From NCBI RefSeq assembly GCF_033446605.1, contig NZ_JAWQUO010000006.1:1-64000 (forward strand): a stretch of 64,000 bases of DNA, given 5' to 3'. Below are positions 15,165-23,902 of the stretch, piece by piece; position 1 is the first letter of the stretch; each line of letters opens with the position of its first letter. The notes beneath the pieces are model-generated. The model was not told the DNA's origin, did not search any database, and worked only from the letters and a program-made list of their open reading frames with translations. Source of the stretch: Iodobacter sp025352645. GTDB taxonomy: Bacteria; Pseudomonadota; Gammaproteobacteria; Burkholderiales; Chitinibacteraceae. A program made the position numbers and the translations under genes.

Positions 15165-15977
15165 ATGCAATACGAAACGATTGAAGTGAATGTCAGCAAC
15201 GCCATCGCCCTTGTCACGCTTAATCGCCCTAAAAAAGCCAACTCGCTCAATGCCCTGATGTGGCAAGAGATTAAAGCAGCCTTGCAATGGTGTGATCAAA
15301 CGGCAGAAGTGCGCGCCGTGGTACTGAATGGTGCTGGGCGTAATTTCTGTGCAGGGATTGATTTGATGATGCTGGCCGAAATCCAAACCAGCCTAAGCAG
15401 TGAATGCGAAGCACGCAATCGCGAAACCATCCGCGCCTTAATTTTAAACCTACAATCCTGCGTCAGCAGCCTAGAGCACTGCCGCAAGCCAGTGATTGCC
15501 GCGATTCATGGCGCATGTGTGGGCGGCGGCTTAGATTTGGTATTAGCGGCTGATTTTAGATACGCCAGCACAGACGCCAGCTTTAGCGTGCGCGAAGTGG
15601 CGATGGGCTTGGTGGCCGACGTAGGCAGCTTACAACGTTTAGGCCGCGTGGTAGGCGAAGGCACCGCGCGCGAAATGACTTTCACCGCAATGGACATGCC
15701 CGCCAATGATGCGCTGAATGTGCGCCTAGTAAACAAAGTATTAGCCAGCCCAGAGGAATGCCTTGCCGCGGCCATGCGCACCGCCAGCGTCATCGCCGCA
15801 CAATCACCGCTGGCCGTGCGCGGCAGCAAGCAAGTGCTGAACTACAGCCGCGACCATAGCATCAGCGATGGTTTGGAATACGTGGCTACTTGGAACGGCG
15901 GCATGCTGCTCTCTGCCGACATCAAAGAAGCCATCACCGCCCAAATGAGCGGGCGGGCGGCACAGTTTTTGGATTAA
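15165..15977 (+). CDS. Crotonase-family delta3,5-delta2,4-dienoyl-CoA isomerase-like enzyme
   Basis: 270 residues from ATG 15165 (AAGGA 7 bases upstream; a further ATG at 15129 lacks one). The crotonase fold is shown by AGRNFCAGIDLMML (oxyanion hole) and IHGACVGGGLDLVLAADFRY. The acidic residues of GGGLDLV, SVREVAMG and LVADVGSLQRLG line up with the Asp/Glu/Asp set of eukaryotic dienoyl-CoA isomerase (ECH1), not with the Glu pair of enoyl-CoA hydratase. It would move double bonds during beta-oxidation of unsaturated fatty acids. Assignment within the superfamily is by motif reading only. Confidence 0.88.
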   Translation: MQYETIEVNVSNAIALVTLNRPKKANSLNALMWQEIKAALQWCDQTAEVRAVVLNGAGRNFCAGIDLMMLAEIQTSLSSECEARNRETIRALILNLQSCVSSLEHCRKPVIAAIHGACVGGGLDLVLAADFRYASTDASFSVREVAMGLVADVGSLQRLGRVVGEGTAREMTFTAMDMPANDALNVRLVNKVLASPEECLAAAMRTASVIAAQSPLAVRGSKQVLNYSRDHSISDGLEYVATWNGGMLLSADIKEAITAQMSGRAAQFLD

Positions 15978-16010
15978 GGACTTGCTATTAATTTTACAAA
16001 TTAACATGCC

Positions 16011-16084
16011 CGTCATCCCCGAGTGTATTTATCGGGGATCCAGCAGAGCCACTGGATTCCCGACAGCAACACTCGGGAATGACG
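16011..16084. repeat. REP-like palindromic repeat (copy 2)
   Basis: CGTCATCCCCGAG at the left and CTCGGGAATGACG at the right are complementary, with GGGGATCCAG / CTGGATTCCCG as inner arms. It is the best-preserved copy of the family also at 3111-3178 and 38078-38137. It lies between two converging genes and could help terminate transcription. Confidence 0.75.
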
Positions 16085-16169
16085 ATTTTAATAAAGAAAC
16101 CCGTTAGGGATTTATTTTCAGTCTCATCCTAAGCATCGAGCATAGGCGGCAAGCCAATGCCATCTATAT

Positions 16170-16769
16170 CTAAACAAACCCCATAAAAATCGCCACCAAA
16201 ATCAGGCAACCGCCAAAGAGATAACCCTGCACCCGCATCGCCTGCTGGCTTTTAAGCTGGCTAAACAATAACTGCCCGCTATATATCCATAACAAATGGC
16301 AAAGCACGCTAATCAAAACAAAAACCATTGATATTTGCATCACCTGATTAAATAAAACCAAACTAGGATTTAAAAATTGAGAAAACAATACCAGAATCAT
16401 GGAATGAATTTTAGGATTTAAAGACACCGATAAAAAACCATCCCAAGCATTCAACCGTGGCAAATCTTTTTTCTCTTTAAGTGATGAAAATTGAAAAAAT
16501 CCATAAGCCAAATAGAGGGTAAAAATAATCCCTCCCCATTTTAATAACTCACGCAACGCCGGATAAGCCACAAACACCTGACTTAGCCCAAAACCATAAA
16601 CAAGGCACCAAAATAAATCACCCGCTTCAAAGCCCAATAAAAAAGGCATGGAGCCCCGCACCCCAAAATGCCCACCCGCAGCAGCAAGAATCGTATTCCC
16701 CGGCCCTGGGCTGATAATCATCGGTACAGAAAAACCTAATATCAAAGCCCAGACTTCAAATGGAATCAT
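16170..16769 (-). CDS. LysE/RhtB-family amino-acid exporter
   Basis: 199 residues, very hydrophobic, with about six membrane segments. The N-terminal SPGPGNTILAAAGGHFGVRG is the family signature (P-G-P-x-x ... G). LNPKIHSMILVLFSQF corresponds to the conserved 'NPKA' segment, with His in place of the usual Ala after Lys-Ile. The family exports basic or neutral amino acids; the substrate is not predictable. Ribosome binding site GAGGGAGA precedes ATG 16769. An ArgP-type regulator at 11747 is a candidate controller. Confidence 0.9.
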   Translation of the reverse strand: MIPFEVWALILGFSVPMIISPGPGNTILAAAGGHFGVRGSMPFLLGFEAGDLFWCLVYGFGLSQVFVAYPALRELLKWGGIIFTLYLAYGFFQFSSLKEKKDLPRLNAWDGFLSVSLNPKIHSMILVLFSQFLNPSLVLFNQVMQISMVFVLISVLCHLLWIYSGQLLFSQLKSQQAMRVQGYLFGGCLILVAIFMGFV

Positions 16770-16869
16770 GGCGCTCTCCCTCAGAAATGAATCAATACAG
16801 ATTAATGATTAAAATTCTGAGAAACAAGCAACAGATCGCGGTGATTTATGCAAAACAGCTGGCGTAATT

Positions 16870-16902
16870 AAAAAAAGCCCAGCTTTGAAGCTGGGCTTTT
16901 TT
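16870..16902 (-). terminator. Terminator of metZ
   Basis: AAAAAAGCCCAGCTT / AAGCTGGGCTTTTTT with a two-base loop, symmetrical and therefore usable in either direction. It is 9 bp beyond the metZ stop codon. Confidence 0.92.
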
Positions 16903-16910
16903 GCTAAATG

Positions 16911-18092
16911 TTAAGCCAATCCCTGCTGCAAATCGGCAATTAAATCATCAATATATTCCAACCCCACCGAAATACGGATCAGCCCTTCCGTAATCCCTGC
17001 GGCTTCTCGCGCTGCTGGGGTGATGCGGGCGTGGGTGGTGCTGGCGGGGTGGGTGATGGTGCTGCGGGTGTCGCCTAGGTTGGCGGTGCGGCTGATCAGT
17101 TGCACGGCGTCGACGATTTTCCACGCTTGCTCGCGGCCACCTTTCACCACAAAAGACACCATACCACCACCGGCGTTTTGCTGGGTCATCGCCAGCTTAT
17201 GTTGAGGGTGCGAAGGCAGGCCGGGGTAGTAGACTTGCTCGATAGCAGGATGCGCTTCTAGGTAGGTGGCTAACTTTAAAGCGGTTTCTGAATGGGCGCG
17301 CATGCGGATAGGCAGGGTTTCTAGGCCCTTGAGTAAGACCCATGCATTAAAGGCCGACAGACTAGGGCCAGCGGTGCGTAGGAATAGATACACCGGCTCA
17401 ATCAAGGCAGAAGAGCCAACCACTGCCCCGCCCAACACGCGGCCTTGGCCGTCAATAAATTTAGTCGCCGAATGCACCACCAAATCCGCACCTAGCGCTA
17501 AGGGCTTTTGTAAGATGGGGGTGCAAAAGCAGTTATCCACCACCAGCAGGGCATCGTGCGCATGGGCGATGTCGGCAATGGTGCGAATGTCACTGATTTC
17601 AGTCAGCGGGTTGGATGGTGTTTCTAAGAAAAACAGTTTGGTATTGGGCTGGCAAGCATCCGCCCATTCGGCGGTATCTGTCGCCGAAACATAAGTCACG
17701 CCCACACCAAACTTACTGAGGTACACATTAAGCAGCTGGATGGTGGAGCCAAACAGGCTGGCCGAGGCCACCACATGATCGCCATATTTTAAATGCGCCA
17801 TAAATAGCGACAAGATGGCGCTCATGCCCGATGCCGTGGCCACGGCACGCTCGGCCCCTTCTAAGGCGGCGAGTCTTTCTTCAAAAGCGCTGACGGTGGG
17901 ATTGGTAAAGCGAGAGTAAATAAACCCAGGAATTTGGCCGGTAAATTTAAGCGAGGCTTCTTCGGCGCTGCCCACCACAAAGCTGGAGGTAAGGTACATG
18001 GCATCTGAGTGCTCGCCAAACTGGCTACGGCTGGTACCAGCGCGCACGGCTAAAGTATCGGGATGTAAGGCTGCGAATTCTTCTTCATTCAT
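16911..18092 (-). CDS. metZ: O-succinylhomoserine sulfhydrylase MetZ
   Basis: 393 residues of the Cys/Met metabolism PLP-dependent family. SATKFIDGQGRVLGG carries the Schiff-base lysine, and FIYSRFTNPTVSAFEERLAALEG and ATASGMSAI are cofactor-binding blocks. The opening LHPDTLAVRAG and the FIDGQG variant are typical of MetZ. It joins sulfide to O-succinylhomoserine to give homocysteine in methionine synthesis. In related genomes metZ sits next to purF; here the GTPase gene at 18479 and purF follow on the other side. Confidence 0.92.
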   Translation of the reverse strand: MNEEEFAALHPDTLAVRAGTSRSQFGEHSDAMYLTSSFVVGSAEEASLKFTGQIPGFIYSRFTNPTVSAFEERLAALEGAERAVATASGMSAILSLFMAHLKYGDHVVASASLFGSTIQLLNVYLSKFGVGVTYVSATDTAEWADACQPNTKLFFLETPSNPLTEISDIRTIADIAHAHDALLVVDNCFCTPILQKPLALGADLVVHSATKFIDGQGRVLGGAVVGSSALIEPVYLFLRTAGPSLSAFNAWVLLKGLETLPIRMRAHSETALKLATYLEAHPAIEQVYYPGLPSHPQHKLAMTQQNAGGGMVSFVVKGGREQAWKIVDAVQLISRTANLGDTRSTITHPASTTHARITPAAREAAGITEGLIRISVGLEYIDDLIADLQQGLA

Positions 18093-18186
18093 GGCTTAAC
18101 TCTACTCACTCACGGTCAACATCAATAGGGGCTTAAATCGTGTAAGGCGAAGGATTCAGCTCGAAATATTTTCCCTAGGAATATCT

Positions 18187-18254
18187 TAGGATGGGCACGT
18201 TTTTGTGCCCACACTTAATATGCCGCGTGGGAACAACGGCGCGCCCACCCTACA
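18187..18254. repeat. Palindromic intergenic repeat with TAGGATGGGCACG / GCGCCCACCCTA arms
   Basis: The left arm TAGGATGGGCACG and right arm CGCGCCCACCCTACACG are inverted. Additional pairs inside (GGGCACG...GTGCCC) form a smaller hairpin. It lies in the metZ / COG0523 divergent gap, 160 bp upstream of the operator at 18414. Confidence 0.55.
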
Positions 18255-18413
18255 CGGTTTATTTCAGGCGCTTATTTCGCGCTAAGCCACTATTTTATGT
18301 GAAGAATACGCCTTGTTGCAGTTTATCTGCCGCTATTCAAATGCAAGGTATCTAGCAAACCTATTGTAAGCCGCTTCAACCCCCCTTCTTTCCAAGCAAT
18401 CAACCTCATCGCT

Positions 18414-18445
18414 AATGCAACTAAGTTGCGCAATTGAGTTGCATT
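18414..18445 (+). promoter_or_regulatory. Tandem dyad operator upstream of the COG0523 GTPase gene
   Basis: Two overlapping dyads GCAACT-A-AGTTGC (18417-18429, perfect) and GCAATT-G-AGTTGC (18430-18442, one mismatch) sit 34-65 bp before the start codon, and the whole region is itself symmetrical (AATGCAACT ... AGTTGCATT). The near 7-1-7 geometry is that of Fur/Zur-family boxes, and COG0523 GTPases are often Zur-controlled. The protein that binds is an inference. Confidence 0.55.
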
Positions 18446-18478
18446 TAGGTATGCTAGCGCTTTTACTAGGAGTGCAAT

Positions 18479-19678
18479 ATGCATAAGCATCTACCCGTCA
18501 CGGTTTTGTCTGGCTTTTTAGGCGCGGGCAAAACAACGCTGCTCAATCATATTTTGCAAAACCGTGAAGGCTTGCGCGTGGCCGTGATTGTGAATGATTT
18601 ATCCCACATCAATATTGATGGCGAGCTGATCCATCAAGGCGGTTTTAAGCGCGGCGAAGAAAAACTGGTGGAAATGAGTAATGGCTGCATTTGCTGCACC
18701 CTACGTGAAGATTTGCTAGAAGAAGTAGCTAAGCTTGCCAAAGAAAACCGCTTTGATTATCTGCTGATCGAATCAAGCGGCATTGCCGAGCCTTTGCCTG
18801 TGGCCGAAACCTTTACATTCAGAGATGAACAAGGCCAATCGCTATCTGATATCGCACGATTAGATACCATGGTCACCGTTGTGGATGCCTTTAATTTTTT
18901 AAAGGATTACGCCAGCGCCGATCTATTAAGCGATCGCGGCGAAACCGCAGGGGAAGGCGATGATAGAGCGCTGGTTGATTTACTGATTGAGCAGATTGAG
19001 TTCTGTGATGTGCTTATCATTAGTAAATCCGACATGATTAGCATGGCGCAGCTGGCTGAGCTGCAAAGCATTTTAACGGCGCTTAACCCACGGGCGATTC
19101 AAGAAATTGCCATCAATGGCCAAGTGCCACTCAAGCGCATTATGGGCACTGGGCTGTTTGATTTTGAAGTGGCCGCCAATTCACCTGGCTGGCTACAAGG
19201 CTTACGTGGTGAAGAAATCCCCGAAACAGAGGAATACGGCATCTCCAGCTTTGTATGGCACGCCCCCTGCCCCATGCATCCACAGCGCTTCTGGGATTTA
19301 ATCCATAGCGAATGGCCTGGGGTTTTAAGGTCTAAAGGTTTTTTTTGGCTAGCCAGCCGCCCTGATTTTGCCGGTAGCTGGTCGCAAGCCGGTGGGGCAT
19401 GTCGTCATGAAGCGGGCGGCTATTGGTGGGCCAGCGTGCCAAAAAAACACTGGCCAGAAGACGACGAGCATATTGCAGAGATTATGGAGCGCCGGGACGA
19501 TCATTTTGGCGATCGCAGGCAAGAGATTGTATTTATTGGGCAGGATATCGATGAAGCTGGTTTTCGTGACAGGCTTAATCACTGCTTACTAAGCGAGGAT
19601 GAGTTAGCCCTAGGAGTAGAGCAATGGGCCAATTTTCAAGACCCGTTTCCACGCTGGGCAGCGCAGCCTACCGTATAA
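18479..19678 (+). CDS. COG0523 (CobW-type) GTPase, probable zinc metallochaperone ZigA-like
   Basis: 399 residues. Walker A is GFLGAGKTT (about 13-21), the metal site is GCICCTLRED (CxCC, about 76-85), and ESSGIAEPLPV and ISKSDM complete the G domain; the C-terminal CobW_C domain ends with an acidic, aromatic tail. This layout, with the insertion RGETAGEGDD, resembles the ZigA/YciC zinc-stress branch rather than CobW of cobalamin synthesis. Such proteins deliver zinc to enzymes during starvation. No cobalamin gene is nearby. The tandem dyad upstream suggests metal-dependent repression. Confidence 0.9.
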   Translation: MHKHLPVTVLSGFLGAGKTTLLNHILQNREGLRVAVIVNDLSHINIDGELIHQGGFKRGEEKLVEMSNGCICCTLREDLLEEVAKLAKENRFDYLLIESSGIAEPLPVAETFTFRDEQGQSLSDIARLDTMVTVVDAFNFLKDYASADLLSDRGETAGEGDDRALVDLLIEQIEFCDVLIISKSDMISMAQLAELQSILTALNPRAIQEIAINGQVPLKRIMGTGLFDFEVAANSPGWLQGLRGEEIPETEEYGISSFVWHAPCPMHPQRFWDLIHSEWPGVLRSKGFFWLASRPDFAGSWSQAGGACRHEAGGYWWASVPKKHWPEDDEHIAEIMERRDDHFGDRRQEIVFIGQDIDEAGFRDRLNHCLLSEDELALGVEQWANFQDPFPRWAAQPTV

Positions 19679-19688
19679 ACCCAACAAA

Positions 19689-19710
19689 AAAGCCCCCTTT
19701 CGGGGGCTTT
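19689..19710. terminator. Convergent terminator between the GTPase gene and purF
   Basis: AAGCCCCC-TTTC-GGGGGCTT hairpin flanked by A and T tracts, 11 bp after the GTPase stop and 22 bp before the purF stop. It probably serves both strands. Confidence 0.85.
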
Positions 19711-19731
19711 GCTTACTAGATTTAATCGAGC

Positions 19732-21273
19732 TTAAAGCAGATTCTGCTCGCCCACACCGATATTCATATCTAATAAACGGCTTTCGGCTACATCACCGGC
19801 TTTTGCCGACAAAGGCGATAGACGCTTGGCTTCTAATTCATCCAGATATTGCGGCGTAATATCGCCGGTAATATATTTACCATCAAAACAGGATGTTTCA
19901 AAAGAAGTGATTTTGCCTGCACTGGCTTTGCTACACGCATCAATCAGAGCATCTAGCTCTTGATAGATAATGGCATCTACGCCAATCTCATCGGCAATTT
20001 GCTGATCCGTGCGGCCCGTTGCAATCAGCTCTGCACGGGTTGGCATATCAATGCCATAAACGTGCGGGAACATCACTGGTGGCGCAGCGGATGCTAAATA
20101 CACTTTAGTCGCCCCGCAATCTCTTACCATTTGCACAATTTGGCGGCTGGTGGTGCCACGTACAATTGAATCGTCTACCAGCAATACATTCTTGCCACGG
20201 AATTCAACCGCAATTGGATTGAGCTTTTGGCGCACTGATTTTTTACGGCTGGCTTGGCCAGGCATAATAAAGGTGCGGCCAATATAGCGGTTTTTCATAA
20301 AGCCTTCGCGATATGGCAAACCTAATTTATTGGCTAATTGCAAGGCTGAATCACGGCTGGTATCCGGAATAGGAATCACCACGTCGATATCGAGCTTTGG
20401 AATCACGGCGGCGACTTTATCGGCTAGATTTTCACCCATATTTAATCGCGCTTCGTGCACCGAAATACCATCAATCACGGTATCAGGGCGGGCGAAATAA
20501 ACGTGTTCAAAAATACAAGGCACCAGCACAGGGTTAGCATGGCACTGCTTGCTATGGAATTCGCCTTCAAAAGTCACATACACCGCTTCACCCGGTGCAA
20601 TATCACGCTCAAATTTAAAGCCCAATACATCGTGAGCTACCGATTCAGAGGCCACAATATATTCAAGGCCATCGGCTGTTGCATGTGTGCCTAAGCAAAG
20701 CGGGCGAATACCGTAAGGATCACGGAATGCCACCAAGCCAAAGCCTGCAATCATGGCCACTACAGCGTAAGCACCTTTTACGCGCTCGTGTACGGCGGTA
20801 ATGGCATCAAACACGGTATCTGCATCCAGCTGCGGGCCGGTTACACGGCGTGATAGCTCGTGGGCAAACACATTGAGCAGCGCTTCAGAATCAGAGTTGG
20901 TATTGATATGACGCAGATCAGTGCGGTACATATCTTCTTTCAACTGCTTATCGTTGGTCAGATTGCCGTTATGCGCCAGCACAATCCCAAACGGGCTGTT
21001 GACATAAAAGGGCTGCGACTCAGCAAGGCTAGAGGCCGAGCCAGCCGTTGGGTAGCGCACATGGCCAATCCCAGCGTTGCCCATCAAAGAGCGCATATTG
21101 CGAGTGCGGAATACATCACTCACTAAACCCTGCCCTTTGTGCATATGGAGCGTTAGCCCCTCAGCAGTAACGATCCCTGCAGCATCTTGACCACGATGCT
21201 GCAAAACCAGCAAACCATCGTATAACAACTGATTAACGGGTGTCTTGGCGACGATACCTACAATGCCACACAT
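19732..21273 (-). CDS. purF: Amidophosphoribosyltransferase PurF
   Basis: 513 residues. Cys2 (MCGIVGI) is the N-terminal nucleophile of the glutaminase domain, with the conserved IGHVRYPTAG and LAHNGNLTN segments. The C-terminal phosphoribosyltransferase domain carries NVLLVDDSIVRGTTS, the PRPP-binding loop. It makes 5-phosphoribosylamine, the first committed step of purine synthesis. It is the last gene of a minus-strand series with cvpA 108 bp upstream, the common cvpA-purF pairing. Confidence 0.97.
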   Translation of the reverse strand: MCGIVGIVAKTPVNQLLYDGLLVLQHRGQDAAGIVTAEGLTLHMHKGQGLVSDVFRTRNMRSLMGNAGIGHVRYPTAGSASSLAESQPFYVNSPFGIVLAHNGNLTNDKQLKEDMYRTDLRHINTNSDSEALLNVFAHELSRRVTGPQLDADTVFDAITAVHERVKGAYAVVAMIAGFGLVAFRDPYGIRPLCLGTHATADGLEYIVASESVAHDVLGFKFERDIAPGEAVYVTFEGEFHSKQCHANPVLVPCIFEHVYFARPDTVIDGISVHEARLNMGENLADKVAAVIPKLDIDVVIPIPDTSRDSALQLANKLGLPYREGFMKNRYIGRTFIMPGQASRKKSVRQKLNPIAVEFRGKNVLLVDDSIVRGTTSRQIVQMVRDCGATKVYLASAAPPVMFPHVYGIDMPTRAELIATGRTDQQIADEIGVDAIIYQELDALIDACSKASAGKITSFETSCFDGKYITGDITPQYLDELEAKRLSPLSAKAGDVAESRLLDMNIGVGEQNLL

Positions 21274-21381
21274 CGGAATGCCCCTTTGGGTTCTTTAATC
21301 TAACAAATGCACGCGTAACAGCCAAAATGGCTATCACGGCAGTATCTTTTAACAAGGGCGGCGGTGAATGCCTGCCCAAAA

Positions 21382-21873
21382 TCAATCGTAATGAATGCGC
21401 GCCGCCAATGACTCTGGCAACCAAACCTTGGCCATCACGGCAGCTTCTTCAAATAAGGGGCTAAACATGGCATTTCGCCAGATCATTTGCTTAGGCAAAC
21501 TGGTGAAACCAGCGGCCAGCACCAAGGTTAAGCATAATAAAAAGCCACGTAATAGACCAAAACCTGCACCCAACAAGCGATCCATCGGTTTTAAACCTGT
21601 AGCCTGTAAAAATTGATTGAACGTCACTCGCAACATGGCGGAAGCCACCCAAGTCACAAAAAATATCGAGACAAATCCAGCCAAGTAACGCAATTCATCA
21701 TTGGGTAAACTTTGCGGCATCCACATAGCCGCAACGCTGGCGTAATGGCTGGCTAACCAAAATGCCAGCACCCACGCCGCCAGCGCCAGCACTTCTTGCA
21801 CTAAGCCCCGCATCACGGACAGCAACATGGATAAGCCCAGAATGCCTAATACTGTGTAATCAAAGCCTGTCAT
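21382..21873 (-). CDS. cvpA: Colicin V production protein CvpA family
   Basis: 163 residues with four hydrophobic segments (YTVLGILGLSMLLSVMRGLV at the N-terminus; FVSIFFVTWVASAML and GLLRGFLLCLTLVLAAGF further on). RGLVQEVLALAAWVLAFWLA is the family signature. It is an inner-membrane protein of uncertain biochemical role, required for colicin V export in E. coli and regularly linked to purF, as here. AGGTTGAACC precedes the start. Confidence 0.92.
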   Translation of the reverse strand: MTGFDYTVLGILGLSMLLSVMRGLVQEVLALAAWVLAFWLASHYASVAAMWMPQSLPNDELRYLAGFVSIFFVTWVASAMLRVTFNQFLQATGLKPMDRLLGAGFGLLRGFLLCLTLVLAAGFTSLPKQMIWRNAMFSPLFEEAAVMAKVWLPESLAARIHYD

Positions 21874-21881
21874 GGTTCAAC

Positions 21882-22616
21882 CTATTTGCTAGATAGGTGC
21901 CCGCTTAAACCAAGCACTCCCATTTTTTTAAGGTAGCTTTGGGCTTTCGCTTCATCTTTCACTGGGCCAACTCTAACCCGTGTTAATGCGCCCTTTTCTG
22001 TGGTTACTTTTTCAGAATAGGCAGGCACACCTTCGGCCTTTAGCTTACTGACGACTTGCGCAGCCTTTTCGCCATCGGCATAAGCGCCAATTTGAATGTA
22101 GTACCGCTTATCAATCAGGGGTTTTTCAGCAAGGGCAACTTGCTTACTTGGCGTGGTATCCAGCCCTTCTAATATTTTTTGAGGATCAGGCAAAGCAATA
22201 GGCGTTGGTTTAGGCGTAGGAGGAGGTGTCATCACTACTTTTTTCTGATGATTAACCAATTTACCAGGCAAGACAGACTGTGTGCTACTGGCTACCCGAT
22301 ATTGCGGTGCTGGTGTAGGCGTTAATTCTTGAGGGGGGGGAGCAAGCTCTGGCTGCGGCGTTAAAACAACTGCCGCCTCCGTGGCCGCCATAGACGCCAC
22401 TTCAGGAGCCGCCGTTACCGCAGGTTGTAGCAGAGCGGGTGAGCTAGAGATGATTTCTATGCTATTACTGCCAGCGATACTGCTTGGTGGCGTGCTATCA
22501 AGTGCAGTCCACAGCACAATCAGGGCAAACACCACTAAGGTAATGGCTCCTACTAAGCGGCGACGGGCACGTTTTTTAAGCTGCAACAAATCTTCGCTGG
22601 TGTTTCGGTTAAGCAT
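21882..22616 (-). CDS. SPOR-domain membrane protein (DedD/FtsN-like)
   Basis: 244 residues. The layout is a short basic cytoplasmic N-terminus (LKKRARRRLVGA), one membrane segment (about residues 22-40, ITLVVFALIVLWTAL), a long Pro/Ala-rich periplasmic linker and a C-terminal SPOR domain (YYIQIGAYADGEKAAQVVSKL ... TRVRVGPVKDEAKAQ). SPOR domains bind septal peptidoglycan with stripped stems, so a role at the division site is likely. It is between folC and cvpA, the place of dedD in many proteobacteria. An 8-base C tract (coding strand) falls in the proline linker. Confidence 0.9.
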   Translation of the reverse strand: MLNRNTSEDLLQLKKRARRRLVGAITLVVFALIVLWTALDSTPPSSIAGSNSIEIISSSPALLQPAVTAAPEVASMAATEAAVVLTPQPELAPPPQELTPTPAPQYRVASSTQSVLPGKLVNHQKKVVMTPPPTPKPTPIALPDPQKILEGLDTTPSKQVALAEKPLIDKRYYIQIGAYADGEKAAQVVSKLKAEGVPAYSEKVTTEKGALTRVRVGPVKDEAKAQSYLKKMGVLGLSGHLSSK

Positions 22617-22618
22617 AT

Positions 22619-23902
22619 TCAGCGCTCACGCGTCGCCATAACTTCAGCAACTGTGTAAAAGGATCCAAAGGCGAGAATTCTATCACTTTCTGTAGCCAGC
22701 TTACAGGCCGCAGTGAAAGCAAATTCGACATTCTCATAAATATTTATCTGCGCTCGAGGAGTAAGGCTACTGACAATTTTAGCAAGTTGCTCTGGGCTAG
22801 CCGCTCGTGGCAATTGCGGTGCAGCTAAGTGCCAAACATCAATACGATCTGCCAACAAGGCCACAACTCCAGCAATATCCTTATCTGCCATCATGCCCAT
22901 CACGGCATGGGTAACTGGATAAAAGCCCATGCTATCTAAATTAGCCCGTAAGACTTTAGCCGCGTGCGGATTATGCCCTACATCAAGCACCACCGCAGGC
23001 CGCCCTGGTAATACTTGAAAACGGGCCGCCAACTCAACCTCAAGCAAGCCGCGCTTTATATCACCAATTCCAATAGGCAGTACATCTTTTACCGCATCCA
23101 GCAGAGCCAGCACAACCGCAGCATTACCTAATTGATACTGCCCACGCAGTGCGGGAAACGGCAGCGCATGGCGGCGTACACCGTTTTTATTCCACCACGT
23201 CCACTGCTGACCTTCTGCTTGCTTTTCAAAACCAAAATCTTGCCCAATAAGCTGCAAGTCTGCACCAATACGTTTTGCCTCATTAATCAAGCTTTGAGGA
23301 GGCTCAGGATCAGCACAAATTGCAATTTTATTGGCTCGATAAATACCCGCTTTTTCAAAACCAATAGCCTCGCGCGTGTCACCCAAATAGGACTGATGAT
23401 CTAGGCCGACATTTACGACTGCCGAAGCCGTTGGCTCAAAAACATTGACCGCATCTAAGCGCCCACCCAAACCTACTTCTAACACCGCCACGTCCACGCC
23501 TGCAGCCATAAACTGCTGCATTGCGGCAAGGGTGCCAAACTCAAAATAGGTCAGCGATATTTCACCACGTGCCGCTTCAATCGCTTGAAAGCTGGCCACG
23601 ATATCGGTGTCGCTTGCTGGCTGCAGATTAATGGCAACGCGCTCGTGATAATGCAATAAATGCGGCGAGGTATAAGTACCTACTTTGTATCCAGCAGCAT
23701 GTAAAACACTCGATAACATCGTGCAAACCGAGCCTTTACCATTGGTCCCCCCTACTAATAACACGGGAAAATCAGGCTTTAAGCCCATAGCATCACGCAC
23801 GCTGGCAACACGTGTTAGCCCCATATCAATGGCGCTGGGGTGAAGCTGCTCTAAATAGGAAAGCCACGCATCAAGGGAGGAGGAATCAAACGGTGTAGGC
23901 AT
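22619..23902 (-). CDS. folC: Bifunctional folylpolyglutamate/dihydrofolate synthase FolC
   Basis: 427 residues of the Mur ligase superfamily. ATP loop VGGTNGKGSVCTML, then YTSPHLLHYHERVAIN, the lysine region LGLDHQSYLGDTREAIGFEKAGI and the C-terminal LDVGHNPHAA. It adds glutamate to dihydropteroate and to folates. The start ATG shares one base with the accD stop (TGATG) and the SPOR gene begins 2 bp after its end, so accD-folC-SPOR is a coupled operon. Confidence 0.96.
   Translation of the reverse strand: MPTPFDSSSLDAWLSYLEQLHPSAIDMGLTRVASVRDAMGLKPDFPVLLVGGTNGKGSVCTMLSSVLHAAGYKVGTYTSPHLLHYHERVAINLQPASDTDIVASFQAIEAARGEISLTYFEFGTLAAMQQFMAAGVDVAVLEVGLGGRLDAVNVFEPTASAVVNVGLDHQSYLGDTREAIGFEKAGIYRANKIAICADPEPPQSLINEAKRIGADLQLIGQDFGFEKQAEGQQWTWWNKNGVRRHALPFPALRGQYQLGNAAVVLALLDAVKDVLPIGIGDIKRGLLEVELAARFQVLPGRPAVVLDVGHNPHAAKVLRANLDSMGFYPVTHAVMGMMADKDIAGVVALLADRIDVWHLAAPQLPRAASPEQLAKIVSSLTPRAQINIYENVEFAFTAACKLATESDRILAFGSFYTVAEVMATRER

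Noticed and set aside
22333..22340. G8 tract in the SPOR-domain gene (and C8 in recX, 37857-37864) as phase switches
   Set aside because: Eight bases is short for efficient slippage, and both genes are housekeeping; kept only as a remark.
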